In this document: piece by piece, positions 40,074 to 51,418 of the stretch
Layout: each line of letters opens with the position of its first letter
How positions within the stretch are numbered: the stretch's first letter is position 1
Source: Lactifluus volemus
Taxonomy: Eukaryota > Basidiomycota > Agaricomycetes > Russulales > Russulaceae
DNA length: 64,000 nt
Direction of reading: 5' to 3'
NCBI GenBank assembly: GCA_022376515.1
Contig: WTXI01000006.1
Coordinates: 558,001 to 622,000 of the forward strand
The notes under the pieces: model-generated
What the model saw: only the letters and a program-made list of their open reading frames with translations
What the model was told of the DNA's origin: nothing
Database searches by the model: none
Translations under genes and position numbers: made by a program

Positions 40074-43000
40074 TTAAGCGCTATTTGGCGTGAGGGTCGA
40101 CATGGCGTGAATGGACTGTTGTTCAATTGTGTTGTCAGAAATGAGATTGCCGTCGTTGTTATTGCTGTTGATGGGATTGAGAGAAAAGTTCGTATGATTC
40201 GTCTGCTCGGGTATCGGTGAGAATTGATTGCTAACATTGCCAGTCATGGGATGTGGGGAAGGAGAGATGCCGAAAGGTGAGAAGGACGAAGGCGGGGACA
40301 AAGATGCTACGGGCGGAGGGTTGATACTGAATGCCGCCTGACGGGGGAATATAGTTTGATTGAATGACGCCGGGCCCGGTGGAGGAGAAACGAATCGTGG
40401 GGGTGGGGGTGAGGCAACGTTGAACCCATAGTGCGAGCTAGATGCTGGCGAAGTGACGCCAGACCCATCACGACTAGATTTCTGGCTTACATCCACCTGC
40501 AATGCCTCTGCAGGGAAAGTAGCACCAGAGGGGTTCAAGCCAGCCTGCACAGAGCTGGCCGCCGAATTGGTCGGCATGCGGACTCCGAGAGGTTCTTGCT
40601 ATAGCTGATCCTGATACCTCCACCCTTAACGAGCCCCCCAGAGTTGAGCCATAAAGCTCATTTAAAGCTTTCGTGGCATGTTGGACGTCCACGAACTATA
40701 TATAACAATGATGATCAGTTTCCTGAATCCGTGCTTAGTACGAGGACCAACCTCAACAAAACACATTGGCCCATTGCTCTTCTGTCGGAAGCATAGCTTG
40801 CGAAATCCAGGCTGATTGGAGAATAGACCCCTCAAGCTGTCTTCTAGATGATTTGGCCCATAACCGGGAGGCGGGGGAGAACTTGGAAGATTGCCGACAT
40901 AAAGCGTATTTATCTGGAGAAAAATTTAGGCGAGTCTTAACGAACTCGACTCACAAAGCGAACTCACAGGAGGATTTTGATCAACAACACCATTACGACC
41001 GCTCTTCTCCGAACTTGCTCCTGATGCCGGGCTCGGCAGTTGCGGCGACGTCGAGCCCGTTCCGCATGCAATATTGGCAGACGCGGTGCTCACCGCAAGT
41101 GAGGTCAAAGACCGTGAAACTTCCTCGTCGACACTGCCTTGGGAACCAGCGGCACTGGACCCGCTAGAGATTGGAACAACCGTTTCGCCCCCAGATGCCG
41201 CGGGCGAATAGGCACGTGGACGAGATGGAAGGGGGTGTGGAGGTTGGGACACGTTCTGATGCAAGGAGGCAAAGGTGCCGATCGTGAGGCCGGAGGAAGC
41301 AAACGGGGTCGTATCCCGCGGGAGGGGAGATGGCTGCGGCAAGTGGGAGGGGGGAGATGACGGCCGCGGGGGTAAACCCGAGGAGACAGGTGCAGACATC
41401 TTCCTTGAAACGCTAGAAGCTGGATCACGGCCAAGCGCACCCCAAGGCGGTGCAGCCGCGGCGCGCGATGGTAGAGAACTGATGCCTTCGCCAGCAGTTG
41501 CGGCAAGTAACGAGTTGCCAGTAGGACGCTGTGAAGATGAAACTGAATGGAAGGCGTCAAACGCATAAATATCACTCGAGCGCAAACGCGCATTGCGTTC
41601 CTTGTCAGCTTCCGCCTTTTCCTTCCATTTGCGTTCTTCTTCATCAACACGGTCACGGGTATTGCGTACAGGAACGTTGCTGAATGTGAGGCCAGATTTG
41701 CGGGCAGCAAGTTCATCATCATGGGCATCTAGCCGGCTGTCGCGACGACCGTTTATACCAGCAAAACCCATCGCACCGAGAGTGCCAAGCTCACGCTCGC
41801 GCGCGCTCAGAGCCTCACCCGCCGAGGCAGCCGCCTGCGATGTCAGACCGGTTAGGCCATTCATTCCAGGCATACTTGCGAGCGCTTCCGGCGGGACGGT
41901 TCCGCCCCCTGTGCCAATGATAGTAGATAGCTGTGGAGGAAGGGGCCCGATTCCACGTTTCGTGTGCAGATTCTTCTTCGCCATTTCAGCTTTGAGGACC
42001 GCACCCTTCTCAATATCAATACGACGACCTTGCAATGTGTCTCGTGCTTCAAGTGCCTCAGCACGAGTCCGGAACTTTGCGAATCCGATGATTTGCTTGC
42101 GAGTCGACATTCCCGTGTTGACACCACCTGGGCCGGTGGGACCACTCGGGACGAGATGAGAAAAGTGAGAATCATCGGTAGGTTGCCAAGAAGATGTCGT
42201 GCCATCACGCCCACCGTCGACCACTACGCCACCTTGATTGAGAGTGACAAGATTATAAGGGTCATTGGGACCACCGTGGGAGGAATAGCCGGGCGGATGG
42301 CGGTACCCGAGGTGGCCGAGCCCGAACCATAAGCGGTGAGTTCCTTATTTGGGATTTTGAGAGTCGCCGCTTCAAATCCAGCTGAAAAAGTGAACATGTT
42401 CTGGAATTCACGTTCCTAAAAGGGGGAAACAATGGCGGTTAGCTCAATCTGGGTATTAGTTACCACGCAGACAAGGTTGCCCTTACCTGCATATCCTCCG
42501 GAAAGCCAACGACGAAAATAGTAGAGATCTCCTCTTGTGAGGATTGCTGAGTAGTATTACTGGCGTGATTCGTTTGGGATACAGCAGGGGCGGAAACGCT
42601 GGCCGGCAGGTGAGGCCCATATGGTGTTTGAGACTGCATTTGCTGGGGATGCATGCCGTTCAAAAACGATGCCTGAGCGGTTGGATGAACACCGTTCAGC
42701 TGCGGCTGCGGTTGCGGGATCTGTGCCTGTTGTTGCTGGACAATAGGCGAAAAGAGAGTTGCTTGCTTGTGCATTGTTGAGCAAACGGATCAACATTATT
42801 GAACAGTCCCTTATTCTGTCCCACAAGACCTGGAGGACCTTGCGCCGCTCCAATAAAGTCGTAGCTGTTTCGCGGGATGATATGATCGTAGGCACTGGTG
42901 GCGGATTGGTGAGGTGGAGAGGACATGGACTGAGTAGATGCGTATATATCTATAGGATAGTTCTGAGAAAGGTTCGAGGTGTCGCGGAAAGTGTGGGCAT

Positions 43001-43499
43001 TGCTGGCAGGAATGGAGGCCTGCCGACTGCGGGCATTGGAAAACGCGTTAAACGCGGTGCTAGTACGATAAGGCCCAGGAGGGACCAGGTTGTCAAGCTT
43101 TGAAAGCTTCTGGGGATCAAGGTCCGTGTGGGATGAGAAGTCGGAATGCATATTGTTATACATAGATGAAGGGCTGAATGAATCAAAATGCTGATGTGGC
43201 GAGTCTGGACGGAGTTGATTGGAACTCGACTGATACTGCGGAGAGCCAACAGACGAGGCTGAGAGAGAGGAGGCGAAGGATGGGGCGTTTGGAGCCTCTG
43301 AGTCAGAGGAGGAGAGAGGCTCTGCGTCAGCCTGAGCGTCAAGAGAGTCTAGGAGGGAACGATTAATGAAATCCTCGTCCTGAGCTCTTCGTGGAGGCTG
43401 GGGATGAACGAATGGAGGGCGGGACGAGACGAGAGAAGCCAGGGTGGGCGGTTGTTGTGAGGCCGAGGGGTGTGTGTGAATGTGGGAAGTGTAGAGCAA
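40074..43499 (-). CDS. Whi3/Scw1-type RNA-binding protein (RRM)
   Basis: Whi3/Scw1 proteins bind mRNAs that control cell size, polarity and wall integrity. The long N-terminal part is disordered and rich in Ser, Pro, Gln and Asn ([13 protein letters not shown]). One RRM-like half appears as [21 protein letters not shown], joined to [24 protein letters not shown]. The C-terminal RRM is canonical: [12 protein letters not shown] (RNP2), [19 protein letters not shown] (RNP1) and [11 protein letters not shown], then [17 protein letters not shown]. The tail is Asn/Ser/Pro-rich and stops at 40074. Missing bases are inferred near 42775, 40643 and 40586. The 43499 limit is only the open-frame boundary; no ATG fits there, so the start lies in an upstream exon, probably before 43700. 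Confidence 0.85.
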
Positions 43500-45284
43500 T
43501 GAAGTAAGCTTTAGAGCATAGAAATATGAGAGACCACGAGCGAGAGTGAGTGCTCAACCAAAAGGGAGCCGCGATCGAGTCGAGCAGGGAAACGCACCGG
43601 TCGATGATGGAGCGAAGGAAGCGGGCGTCGGCCGTCCGAGCTCGGCCAACCCACGCTTGCATTCCCCCGTTTAAACTTCCCACGCACGGGCCCATTAAAC
43701 AAAAAAAACCTTAACCTTATTCGTCTACTTATTCACGTGATAGTTCCCACGTTATCTCTCTTCCCCCTTCTGTTTCGCCGAAGCGAAGCGGGGAGGGGGG
43801 AAAGCGAGGTGACCTCGCCGTTCACTTGAGTCAGAGCCAGAAGCCAGAAGCCTAGAAGCTCGTGGTCATCGTCACACCCTTCGTCGTTCAATACAACTCG
43901 GCGTGCTCTCAATGAGTCCAGATGGCGGTTCCAGGTCTTCGCGTGTACCTGCGTTATCCCCTTTGTATGCATGCCAGTCCTTGGCAATGACAATGAGCAA
44001 TCTGGCCCCAGGATCGAGCGCCAGCAAGGGCAAAGGTGACAGAGTGCGCTCCAAGTCAACGAGACCCTAACAAAGAGACTCGAGCATGGTGGTCAAAAGT
44101 CGTAAAGGATGATGGGAACCAAAAGTGATGACGGTCCGCCCGGGTGAATTCAAGGAGAGTCCTCACTCCACCCACGCGAGGAATGCCGTCTGTCACTGTG
44201 ATACCCACCAAAGGGTTTGATTTTAGCCGGCCCGCGTCCCCCCTCTCAGCTAAGAATGGCCCACAAGCCCTTTGAGGATGATGGTACATTCTTGACCGCA
44301 CCGTGCCAGTCATGAAAATGTCGCACCCGGCACGTGGGCAACTACGTACAGTATTAATTATCCCCGACAGGTTCGGACACGATACCGCGAGGCAGTTTCC
44401 CTCAATATACAAATTTCATATAACGTATTCCGACCATGATAAGAACGACCATTTACTTCATTATACGCTACGCATGACCGACAATTTGGATACATTATAG
44501 GCAGAGTGCTCGCAACTTGAAGCGAAAAATGTGCCGAGTTTGATGCTGCATCAATTAAGCGAGAAGTGTTTCGTCTGTGTTGTCCTCCAGAATGGCGCAC
44601 GTTTACGTTAGAGAGGAGAGGCGGCCGCCGCTCGGCCGACGCGAAATTGCCAATTAATGGGTCGCTCTCAAACAAACTGGATGTTGGATTTTCACTAGGC
44701 GCCATTACCTCATACAAAGGAATTCTTGCGAGCTTTGTTTTCTGTCTCGAGTACGACGGCCAGGAACTAGGGTTCGTACTTTATCAGCCATGGCTAATAA
44801 TACAGCACCTTCAGCAGCTGCAAGAATTGACAATTGACAAGAAACTACCGACAAGGGTATGTCCACTCGAGGGGTAAGGATTACATGATGTGAACGCCAG
44901 CTTGTGGTTGCTTTTCTCAACTAGTAATCTCGGTTGCTGTTTCACTGTTCCATCACAACGTTGTGCTCGCGCGGTCTGGCAATCCCTTCGAGGGTGGCAT
45001 TAACCAATCGTGCCTTCCGCCCACGGAGATGCCTAGCCCAAGGTACACTCCCACCGGAAATAAGAGGCGAAGGACAGGTTCCCGACGTTGCGATACTGGC
45101 CTTAAGTTGCGATATAAGTAACCGTGATCTCATAGAAAGTAAGGAACAAAAGTCCCTAGATACGTTGTGCAATAATTATGAATACAATTCCCCCGTTTTT
45201 CGTGTTGTGAAATTGTCTGGGATGTTCGTACTTCTCCGACCTGCACGCATGGGGTAGAGGGTGCGGATGCGTAGTGACTGAGGG
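43500..45284. other. Gene-poor region, nothing recognised
   Basis: About 1.8 kb without a recognisable protein. The left end should hold the first exon and promoter of the Whi3-like gene. A perfect short palindrome (GCGAGGT-G-ACCTCGC) lies at about 43803-43817, and small AGCCAGA repeats follow. Open frames on both strands are short and show no family resemblance. No terminal repeats were found. Confidence 0.45.
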
Positions 45285-45888
45285 TTAGTTCCCTTCCGCG
45301 AACCGCAGAACAAAATTGACAATGACGGAAACTGTACATAGATCAGGGATCAGAACGACATTCCGCGGATCGGGTGCAAAAGCAAACCTAGGAGCGCGGC
45401 GCAAAGTACCGTCTAGAACACCAAGTCAAATTTAGTCACGTAATACGGGGCGCAAAATACCCACCGGACCAAGCCGATCATCATAGGGTCCCCTTCCGCC
45501 CTTGCGGATGGAACTAGCACGCCAGTGATAGGTATACAGTGCATAACCCATGATACCGACGGCTGTCCGAGTCACTGCCGTTAATCTTGGTTCTGCTCGC
45601 GGGAATGAGATGGAGCAACGAACCAACAAGGGAGAATATTGCGGCGCTAATTTTTCCCACCTAGACGTATCGGTTGTTAGACCAAAGGCTGGCCGGACAA
45701 TGTCGGAGATGTGTACATACCTTATCACCAAAGTTGAGAAGACCCACGGCGAGACCGCCGAGAATGACAGTGAAGTGAAGCCATGAGAGGAATGTACGCT
45801 CGTTGGCAAAGGCAACTTTGGGCTCAACACGGACTGGAAGAGCAATACGCTTGTTTGCGGTACGTTGAAGGAGTGGCTGAGTTGACAT
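45285..45888 (-). CDS. VTC1: Vacuolar transporter chaperone VTC1
   Basis: Vtc1 is the small three-helix membrane subunit of the VTC polyphosphate polymerase of the vacuole. It starts [25 protein letters not shown], then [30 protein letters not shown], the DUF202 core with its conserved ERTFLSWL. Later exons give [49 protein letters not shown] and [23 protein letters not shown]. Three transmembrane helices are visible. Five exons with 50-60 nt introns keep phase and no base is missing. Length is about 125 residues, as in yeast Vtc1. It is divergent to the THOC7 gene (147 bp between start codons). Confidence 0.93.
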
Positions 45889-46035
45889 GAGAACTTGTCG
45901 GTGGGTGGAGAAGAAAAAGAGAAGGTTGGCTGCTGTAAAGTATATTTGTATACCAGGTGGGTCAGGGCCGGTTCCTAGCACGTGCCAACCCAGCTTTGGT
46001 TCTCACGCCGGTCATCACAATCATCTCTCTCAAAC

Positions 46036-47264
46036 ATGGTATCAAATATCGTCCCAGTCACCCCGGACGAGGAAGGTCAGTCCTGCTTTTTGTCTGGTAT
46101 ATATATATATATGCAATGAACTACTCTAGATGCCATCATTCATTCCCGCATCACAAATGATGAACGCGCTCTACGTCGCGTCGTCAAAAAGTTCAGCAAC
46201 TACACCACCGTTGCACAAGTCGATACAGCCGACCCTGACCAATCCAGATTAGCAGCAGATGACGCCCGAGAAGCTTTCCTACTGGAACTATCCTCCTTTA
46301 GTCTTCTATTGAAGAAAGCTGTGATGGTGTGTGAGGCAGAGGCGCGACAGGTCGAAGAATACTACCGGGAGCGACAACGCATAGGTATGTTGTCAACACA
46401 ACTGCTTATCTCCTAGCTCAAGTCAATGGTCTTATCTTGCAGAGGACGAACACGGCTCACTCAAAGGCCAGATTGAACAGCTCAAAACCTGCTTAGAGCA
46501 TGCTCAGGTGGAGAGAAAGCGAAAAATAGAATACGATAGTTTCGCTGAGAAAATCAATACTCTTCCTAGCCGCGCCGAATTGGAACGGTCTGGTGTTTCG
46601 GTTCGTTTCGAACACCTTTTTATACTGACACTCTTCTAGTTCGATACAGCTCTTAGAGAATGATATGGCTGCCATTCGAGCAGACCAAGAAGCTCAAGGC
46701 CGTTATCTCCACTCACAGAGGGCATCTCTCGTTTCCATCATCTCTGACCTCAGTTCATTACGACCTATGTCCAAAGACACTGAGGTAGAGCCATCTCAAC
46801 CCGGCACCCCCGACCCGGATGAAGCGCCAAGCGAGGTGGTGTCACGATCATCAACAGCCATTGCAGTGGTTATCGAAGGGAGCGAGAAGGAGGAGGGAGA
46901 GGAAGCTGAAGAGGGCGAAGCTGAAGAGGAGAGAAAGCGACAAGAAGACGGTCAGTCTTCGGAAGTTGTCCCTCTCACCACAACTCTGAATCCCAAGGCG
47001 CACGTCTTTGTTCCATCTCGAAACTCTGCATCCGTCATCCAATCTCGGCGCATTATTGGATCTCAATTTAATGCGACAGGCTCAGCACCGCCTTCAATAG
47101 GCCCTCGTGATTCGCAATCCAAGACAGACGATGACATTGAAATGGGTGAACTAGCGGAGGAACGCGAGCCATTGCGGGTGAAGAAGAAGCTACGTCGAGA
47201 AGAACTCGAGGAAGGCGAGGCAAGCGACGAAAGCAGCGAGCTTTCCGACCCACCAGATGATTAG
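46036..47264 (+). CDS. THO complex subunit 7 (THOC7/Mft1-like)
   Basis: THO couples transcription elongation to mRNP packaging and export. Exon 46036-46075 gives MVSNIVPVTPDEE. Exon 46130-46384 gives IIHSRITNDERALRRVVKKFSNY, DAREAFLLELSSFSLLLKKAVMVCEAEARQVEEYYRERQR, the THOC7 signature. Exon 46443-46592 continues the coiled coil (LKGQIEQLKTCLEHAQVERKRK, NTLPSRAELERS). The last exon from about 46640 has ENDMAAIRADQEAQGRYLHSQRA, then a long acidic, Ser-rich tail ending DESSELSDPPDD. The joint before this last exon needs either an unusual donor or one restored base. A short (AT)n repeat lies in the first intron. Confidence 0.85.
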
Positions 47265-47291
47265 TACACTTCCTACCACATTCTATTTGTC

Positions 47292-48565
47292 TCACGCCTC
47301 ACTGTCACCGTACTTGACATCGAAAGTCATAAAATCCCTCGCACATATGACTGGGCCGTCGAAATGCAACTGAGCCAGCGTCCGGATTGCTTCCATCATC
47401 TCCTTGGCTGCCGGTCGCTGGTCTCCGTGCTGCGTGGCAGGATCATAATCTCCTGCGTATCTTGCCGAGAAATGATTTAGAACCAGTTTGTGAGCGTTTA
47501 TGCGTGCTGCGAAAAGCGCCGCCATTTGGGTGTTGAATGCCCACGCGACTTTGAACGCTCCTCGGCGATGCTATACGTATCACTGGCTTTTGTCTCCGAG
47601 TCAATTCCCGGCAGTGCGCGTTTGTCGCCTCGTGAATAGCACATCTGCGTGCATGGCCACTCAGCAATAGCACTCGGGTCACATGTGTCACCCAGAATCG
47701 CGATTTTTCTTCCAGGGCGTTTTGGTGGACCTTGGAGTATCGTACCGTCGGAAAGCTGGACGGCTTCCCCTTGCTGGAGCCGGCGCATAACCGATAAGGG
47801 TGTGCCCGTGCGCTTCAAGTGAGGTATGTACTGCTGGGGATCGATCTTCCCCGGCACGGGGGCTTCCGAGACCACATAACCGATGCAGGGAATGGAGTGC
47901 AGAATCGGTGCAGCTGACACAGAAAAGCTTGTGTTTTTGCAAAAGTTGGGCCAGGTGCCAGCGACCTGCTGGATGTCACGTCCAGGAAGCTCAGCAGCAA
48001 GGCGAGGTAGGGATTCAGAAGCGGATCGGGCGGATCGTTTGGGGTTCGTAGTTCATGCACGACATAACAGCCGTCCAGGAGGGTGCGCGTGTACATCAGT
48101 CCGGTGCGAACGTATGCCCGAGTGCCTGATGGCCGTATATCTCTATAGGCTGAGATTTGTCCTTGAAGCTCGCCTGCATCGCGATTGATGGGATGTGACT
48201 CACCTCCGAATTAGTGATTCCCGAGGTCCTTGTGTCCAAAGCCTCGTCAATCATCCCCCCAGCCCGTTGAGGCGACTTGCAAGTAGTGCTAACAACCCAA
48301 AGATATGGTCTCCTGAAAATCCAAGTCAGATACCCTGCCAGAGTATATTGGAACTAGCTGATGACATGCCATGGGTATGGGTAATAAACACCTTGGAAAT
48401 TCTTCCCATCTTGACTGCAGTCTTCTGTATTTGATGCTGCGTGCCTTCTCCACAATCAAATAACCAGACATCTCCGTTGAGTCGGAGGGCAAGCGAAGAG
48501 TGGTTTCGTGTGCGGGAAGGTTGTGCGGAAGCCGTGCCTAGAAATGTGATATTAATGTTCGACAT
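47292..48565 (-). CDS. tRNase Z (RNase Z), short/ELAC1-like form
   Basis: tRNase Z removes 3' trailers from pre-tRNA. Start at 48565 gives [24 protein letters not shown], then [43 protein letters not shown]. The metal-binding HxHxDH (HTHGDH) is split after G by an intron at 48313-48369 whose donor is GC (GCATGT), not GT. Further motifs are [65 protein letters not shown] and [12 protein letters not shown]. It ends [20 protein letters not shown]. Six missing single bases are inferred near 48125, 47988, 47660, 47635, 47613 and 47525. Length after repair is close to 360 residues. Confidence 0.88.
48313..48369 (-). other. GC-AG intron in tRNase Z
   Basis: Minus-strand donor GCATGT and acceptor TTTTCAG give a 57-nt intron. 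Removing it restores HTHG|DHIFGL in phase. No GT donor nearby produces the HxHxDH motif. Confidence 0.7.
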
Positions 48566-48933
48566 AACACTGGTGCGGAGCCGTCGCTCGCGGTACAATG
48601 TCGTGCACGACCAAGTAGAACTCGATCTAGAGTAAAAAATATTCGTTTGTATAAAGTAGAGCTATACAGGGATGTGAGAGTACTCGTACCTTTTATCTAC
48701 CTGACCTGGGCCTTTCCAGAAACAAAGGAGTGCCAGTGATGTCGATCCGAGCCAAAGTGGCGCTGTGCTTGGGCTGGTTTAGACACACGTAGTGCTAACA
48801 ATGCCAAGCCATCGTCATCAAAACGGGTGCAGCCACTCACTCACGGTCTTCGGGCACAGGCGGGTTACATGATGAATTACAAGTGCGTATATACTTGTCC
48901 TCGTTCAAGTCTCAGCAGGACTTAGGAGTGAAA

Positions 48934-49939
48934 ATGTCTATAGAGCCATCTTTCTGCTCTGCAACGTGGGATCCAGGATCTCACGAAGACCTGCTTGGAA
49001 AGAATCGACGACTGCAAGACGAGATCGATCGCTTCCATAACGAGACCGACGTCTCCATTCAACCGAGCCCTGCCAAATCAGGAGGAAAAAGCAACCCCTC
49101 GCTACAGATGAAGGTCAAGGAGTTGGAGCTTGAGGTTCGTAGGTTGAAGAAGGTAACAAGCTTCACTTCTACAACGCAAGTCGCGGTCACTGCACTCGTG
49201 TCTTTGGATCGGAAGAAAATCAGGCAGGTGAGTAAGGTTCAGCTTGACTAGATGATGAGCCACGTTTGATGTTGGGTTGTATAGCTTCAACTGAAAGAAG
49301 CTCATGCGGAGGTGGAGGAATTACAGGACGAACTATTGTATGGTGTCCCCGATGTACGCACGACATTAAAAAGGTGATTGCACGAGAAACATTACTTTGC
49401 ACCACTTATCATTACATTGATCACATTCAGCTACTGCGACAATTTCACCGAGTGGTTACTAGTCCATCACTGGGGGATGATGAAGAGTGTCCGATTTGCG
49501 CAGAGGCGCTAGACTTAAATAAGTGTTCCAGGTACCGCATCTTCCGCACTTTCCGACCTGCTATTCGATAACTCATCGTGGGTTCAGTCTACCATGCCAA
49601 CATATTTTCTGCGATAGCTGCCTCTCCAAAATTGGTGACGGCGAGAACATCAGCTGCCCACAATGCCGAAGGCAAAGCAAGGTTGAAAGTTTCGAGGCGG
49701 TTGAGTTTACAGCTACGCAGCAGTGGGACCTCTGCGTTGAGATGCTGGCTTCGGCCCTTATCCTTTTGTGCTCACGACGCAGTTCTTCTTTTATAGTCTA
49801 CAGGAAGGTTCTAGTGATATCACGATCCGCAATTTTGAAGGCAATAATCTCCCTCATTGGTAACAGCTCATGGGGACAATCTGGCCACGCCCATGAACTG
49901 TTACTAACGAGGGAGATTTTCGCTTTCTGCTTCGAGTAG
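48934..49939 (+). CDS. RING-finger (C3HC4) protein with coiled coil
   Basis: This is a probable E3 ubiquitin ligase. It starts MSIEPSFCSATWDPGS, followed by helical DLLGKNRRLQDEIDRF and KVKELELEVRRLKK. The next coding part has VAVTALVSLDRKKIRQ, then LQLKEAHAEVEELQDELLYGVPD. The RING is assembled as DDEECPICAEALDLNKCSSLPCQHIFCDSCLSK and ISCPQCRRQSK, with C-x2-C, C-x-H-x2-C-x2-C and C-x2-C ligands all present. After TATQQWDLCVEML the frame continues without resemblance to anything and stops at 49939, running through a strong hairpin (49846-49918). The true C-terminus may be different (further intron or altered 3' end). Confidence 0.75.
49846..49918 (+). repeat. Hairpin: 29-bp imperfect inverted repeat, 15-nt loop
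   Basis: Arms 49846-49874 and 49890-49918 pair over 29 positions with three mismatches (one is G-T). Shared arm sequence includes AATCTCCCTC, GTAACAG and TCATGGG. The loop is 49875-49889. It lies at the 3' end of the RING frame. Confidence 0.8.
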
Positions 49940-50884
49940 CTGCTCGCAGAACCAAGCAAAGCCGACCCTTGATCCGCACCACCATTCGTGTCCTCGGCGG
50001 TATCACCTGCCTTCCCATTCGAGGCACATCGGAGCTCCTTGACGTCAGCAGACCGTCAACCGAACGCTCTGTTCCAGATGGTTATCAGTGCGGACGGGGC
50101 AAAGGCTAAAGTGCTAAAGAGGTGCAGTGTTCCACCTTCCATGTCGAAGACAGACACAGGGTAAGTATGCCTGACGTAATATGCAAGAGTAGTTGGTTGG
50201 CGAGCACACGGGTGGTTCGTTGGTGCACAATTCTTGCGGAATGGCAACGTCAGTGGCACGCCACTGAGGAATAACCTCTACGGTGACTGCCGCTGTTTCT
50301 ATGATCATCCCCTATCTTGCATTCCACGTGCACACGGGCAGATCTATAGGAAAAGGGGCTGCTGCTCCACAGCCTGGGCCACGGCCGGTCGCCTCCATGC
50401 TTGGAATCCAGCCTCCCAGGCCTACAACTAGACTCCGACGCAAACCATCCACAGTCACCAGGAGTATTAGTACTAGTAACTTACGAGTGTGCTAAGACGT
50501 TCTTGTTCAAACCGCCGTGTTGCCTTCCCTCAGCTTTTATGTGACCTTCAGAAGCCCTCGGAGCTTGTCTTTGGATCTTTGAAGGCTCTTCATATGTCTC
50601 ACTGCGAGAGCACATGGCCACTGTCACACAGGCCTTCCTCACCGGACTCGGACCAGTTGACTGGTTGACCTGGACATCTATAGTACTAATTCCGCCAGAC
50701 CCAAACTCGTAGGTCGCATCAGGCGTTACATCACGCCCATGAGTAAGCGTGCTGCACGAGCGTAAGTATTCTGAAAAGAACATCGGACCGTAGCAACGAA
50801 CCTCGAATCGTCATCGGCTTCATTGATTCTCTTGTAACGCTTCTTCTTCCTCCTCTTCACTCGTATCTTCAAGGGTGGTAGTAC
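49940..50884. other. Unresolved region, no confident gene
   Basis: Short open frames on both strands, none with recognisable domains. A possible minus-strand acidic tail (TTLEDTSEEEEEEALQENQ, about 50825-50881) is noted but cannot be tied to a gene. Confidence 0.35.
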
Positions 50885-51418
50885 AACCATGGGAAATACC
50901 CCCTGGCTCACCCTCATCGCCTGAGTTCTCTTATTCTTTGCTGAGTGTTTCTATGATCTTGGTCGTTGTTGCATCCGCCGCCGTCCGCGATATGACCCCT
51001 GCCAACGGAGGTGAATGGGTCCCAATTCCACAGGCTCGACGTTCGACAATCAACTGCGACTTGATGACGTCAAAGCCGAGGCCGATCGTAAAGCCCGACA
51101 GAACCAACGCGAGCAGGGTCTGCCTGCCCTCCCCGAATATGAGCCCCTCACTGCGGACAACGAATCCGAAGCTCAGCCGTATGTCCATACTGCGACAGAC
51201 AGTATGCCGCGCCGCATTAATTGAATTTTACAATAATACCGTGGGAGATAGCGCGTACCCACCGGCAGGCAACCAATGACATTATCAGCCCGTACGCAGC
51301 AGAAAGGCTATGCACAACTCACAGGAAACTTGGGCTATGCAGCGTCCACCTATACCCGCAGCATGACCCCTGCCGTTCCAGGTGGATACATCAATGCGGA
51401 CAATCCCAACCTGACTTA
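50885..51418 (+). pseudogene. Frameshifted C-terminal coding remnant of a putative membrane protein
   Basis: Three adjoining plus-strand frames read like one protein tail. First comes a short hydrophobic stretch followed by a juxtamembrane CCIRRRPRYDP, then GGEWVPIP joined (one base missing) to TGSTFDNQLRLDDVKAEAD and REQGLPALPEYEPLTADN. A later frame gives FYNNTVGDSAYPPAGNQ and then GYAQLTGNLGYAASTYTR and VPGGYINADNPNLT with a stop at 51418. Composition (Tyr/Gly/Pro/Asn, KAEADRKAR helix) suggests the cytosolic tail of a fungal surface or transport protein. I cannot name the family or find its N-terminal membrane part. It may be a real gene broken by sequence errors rather than a pseudogene. 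Confidence 0.4.

Noticed and set aside
41139..42159. Long plus-strand open frames opposite the Whi3-like gene
   Set aside because: They are antisense shadows of a Ser/Pro-rich coding exon; no domain and no start context.
43803..43817. Perfect short palindrome GCGAGGT-G-ACCTCGC as an operator
   Set aside because: A single 15-bp palindrome in GC-mixed intergenic DNA has no second copy or gene context to support a role.
50815..50990. Inverted relocation of the RING gene C-terminus (minus-strand acidic tail TTLEDTSEEEEEEALQENQ)
   Set aside because: The purine-rich tract can give a poly-Glu frame by chance, and no conserved RING-family residues precede it.
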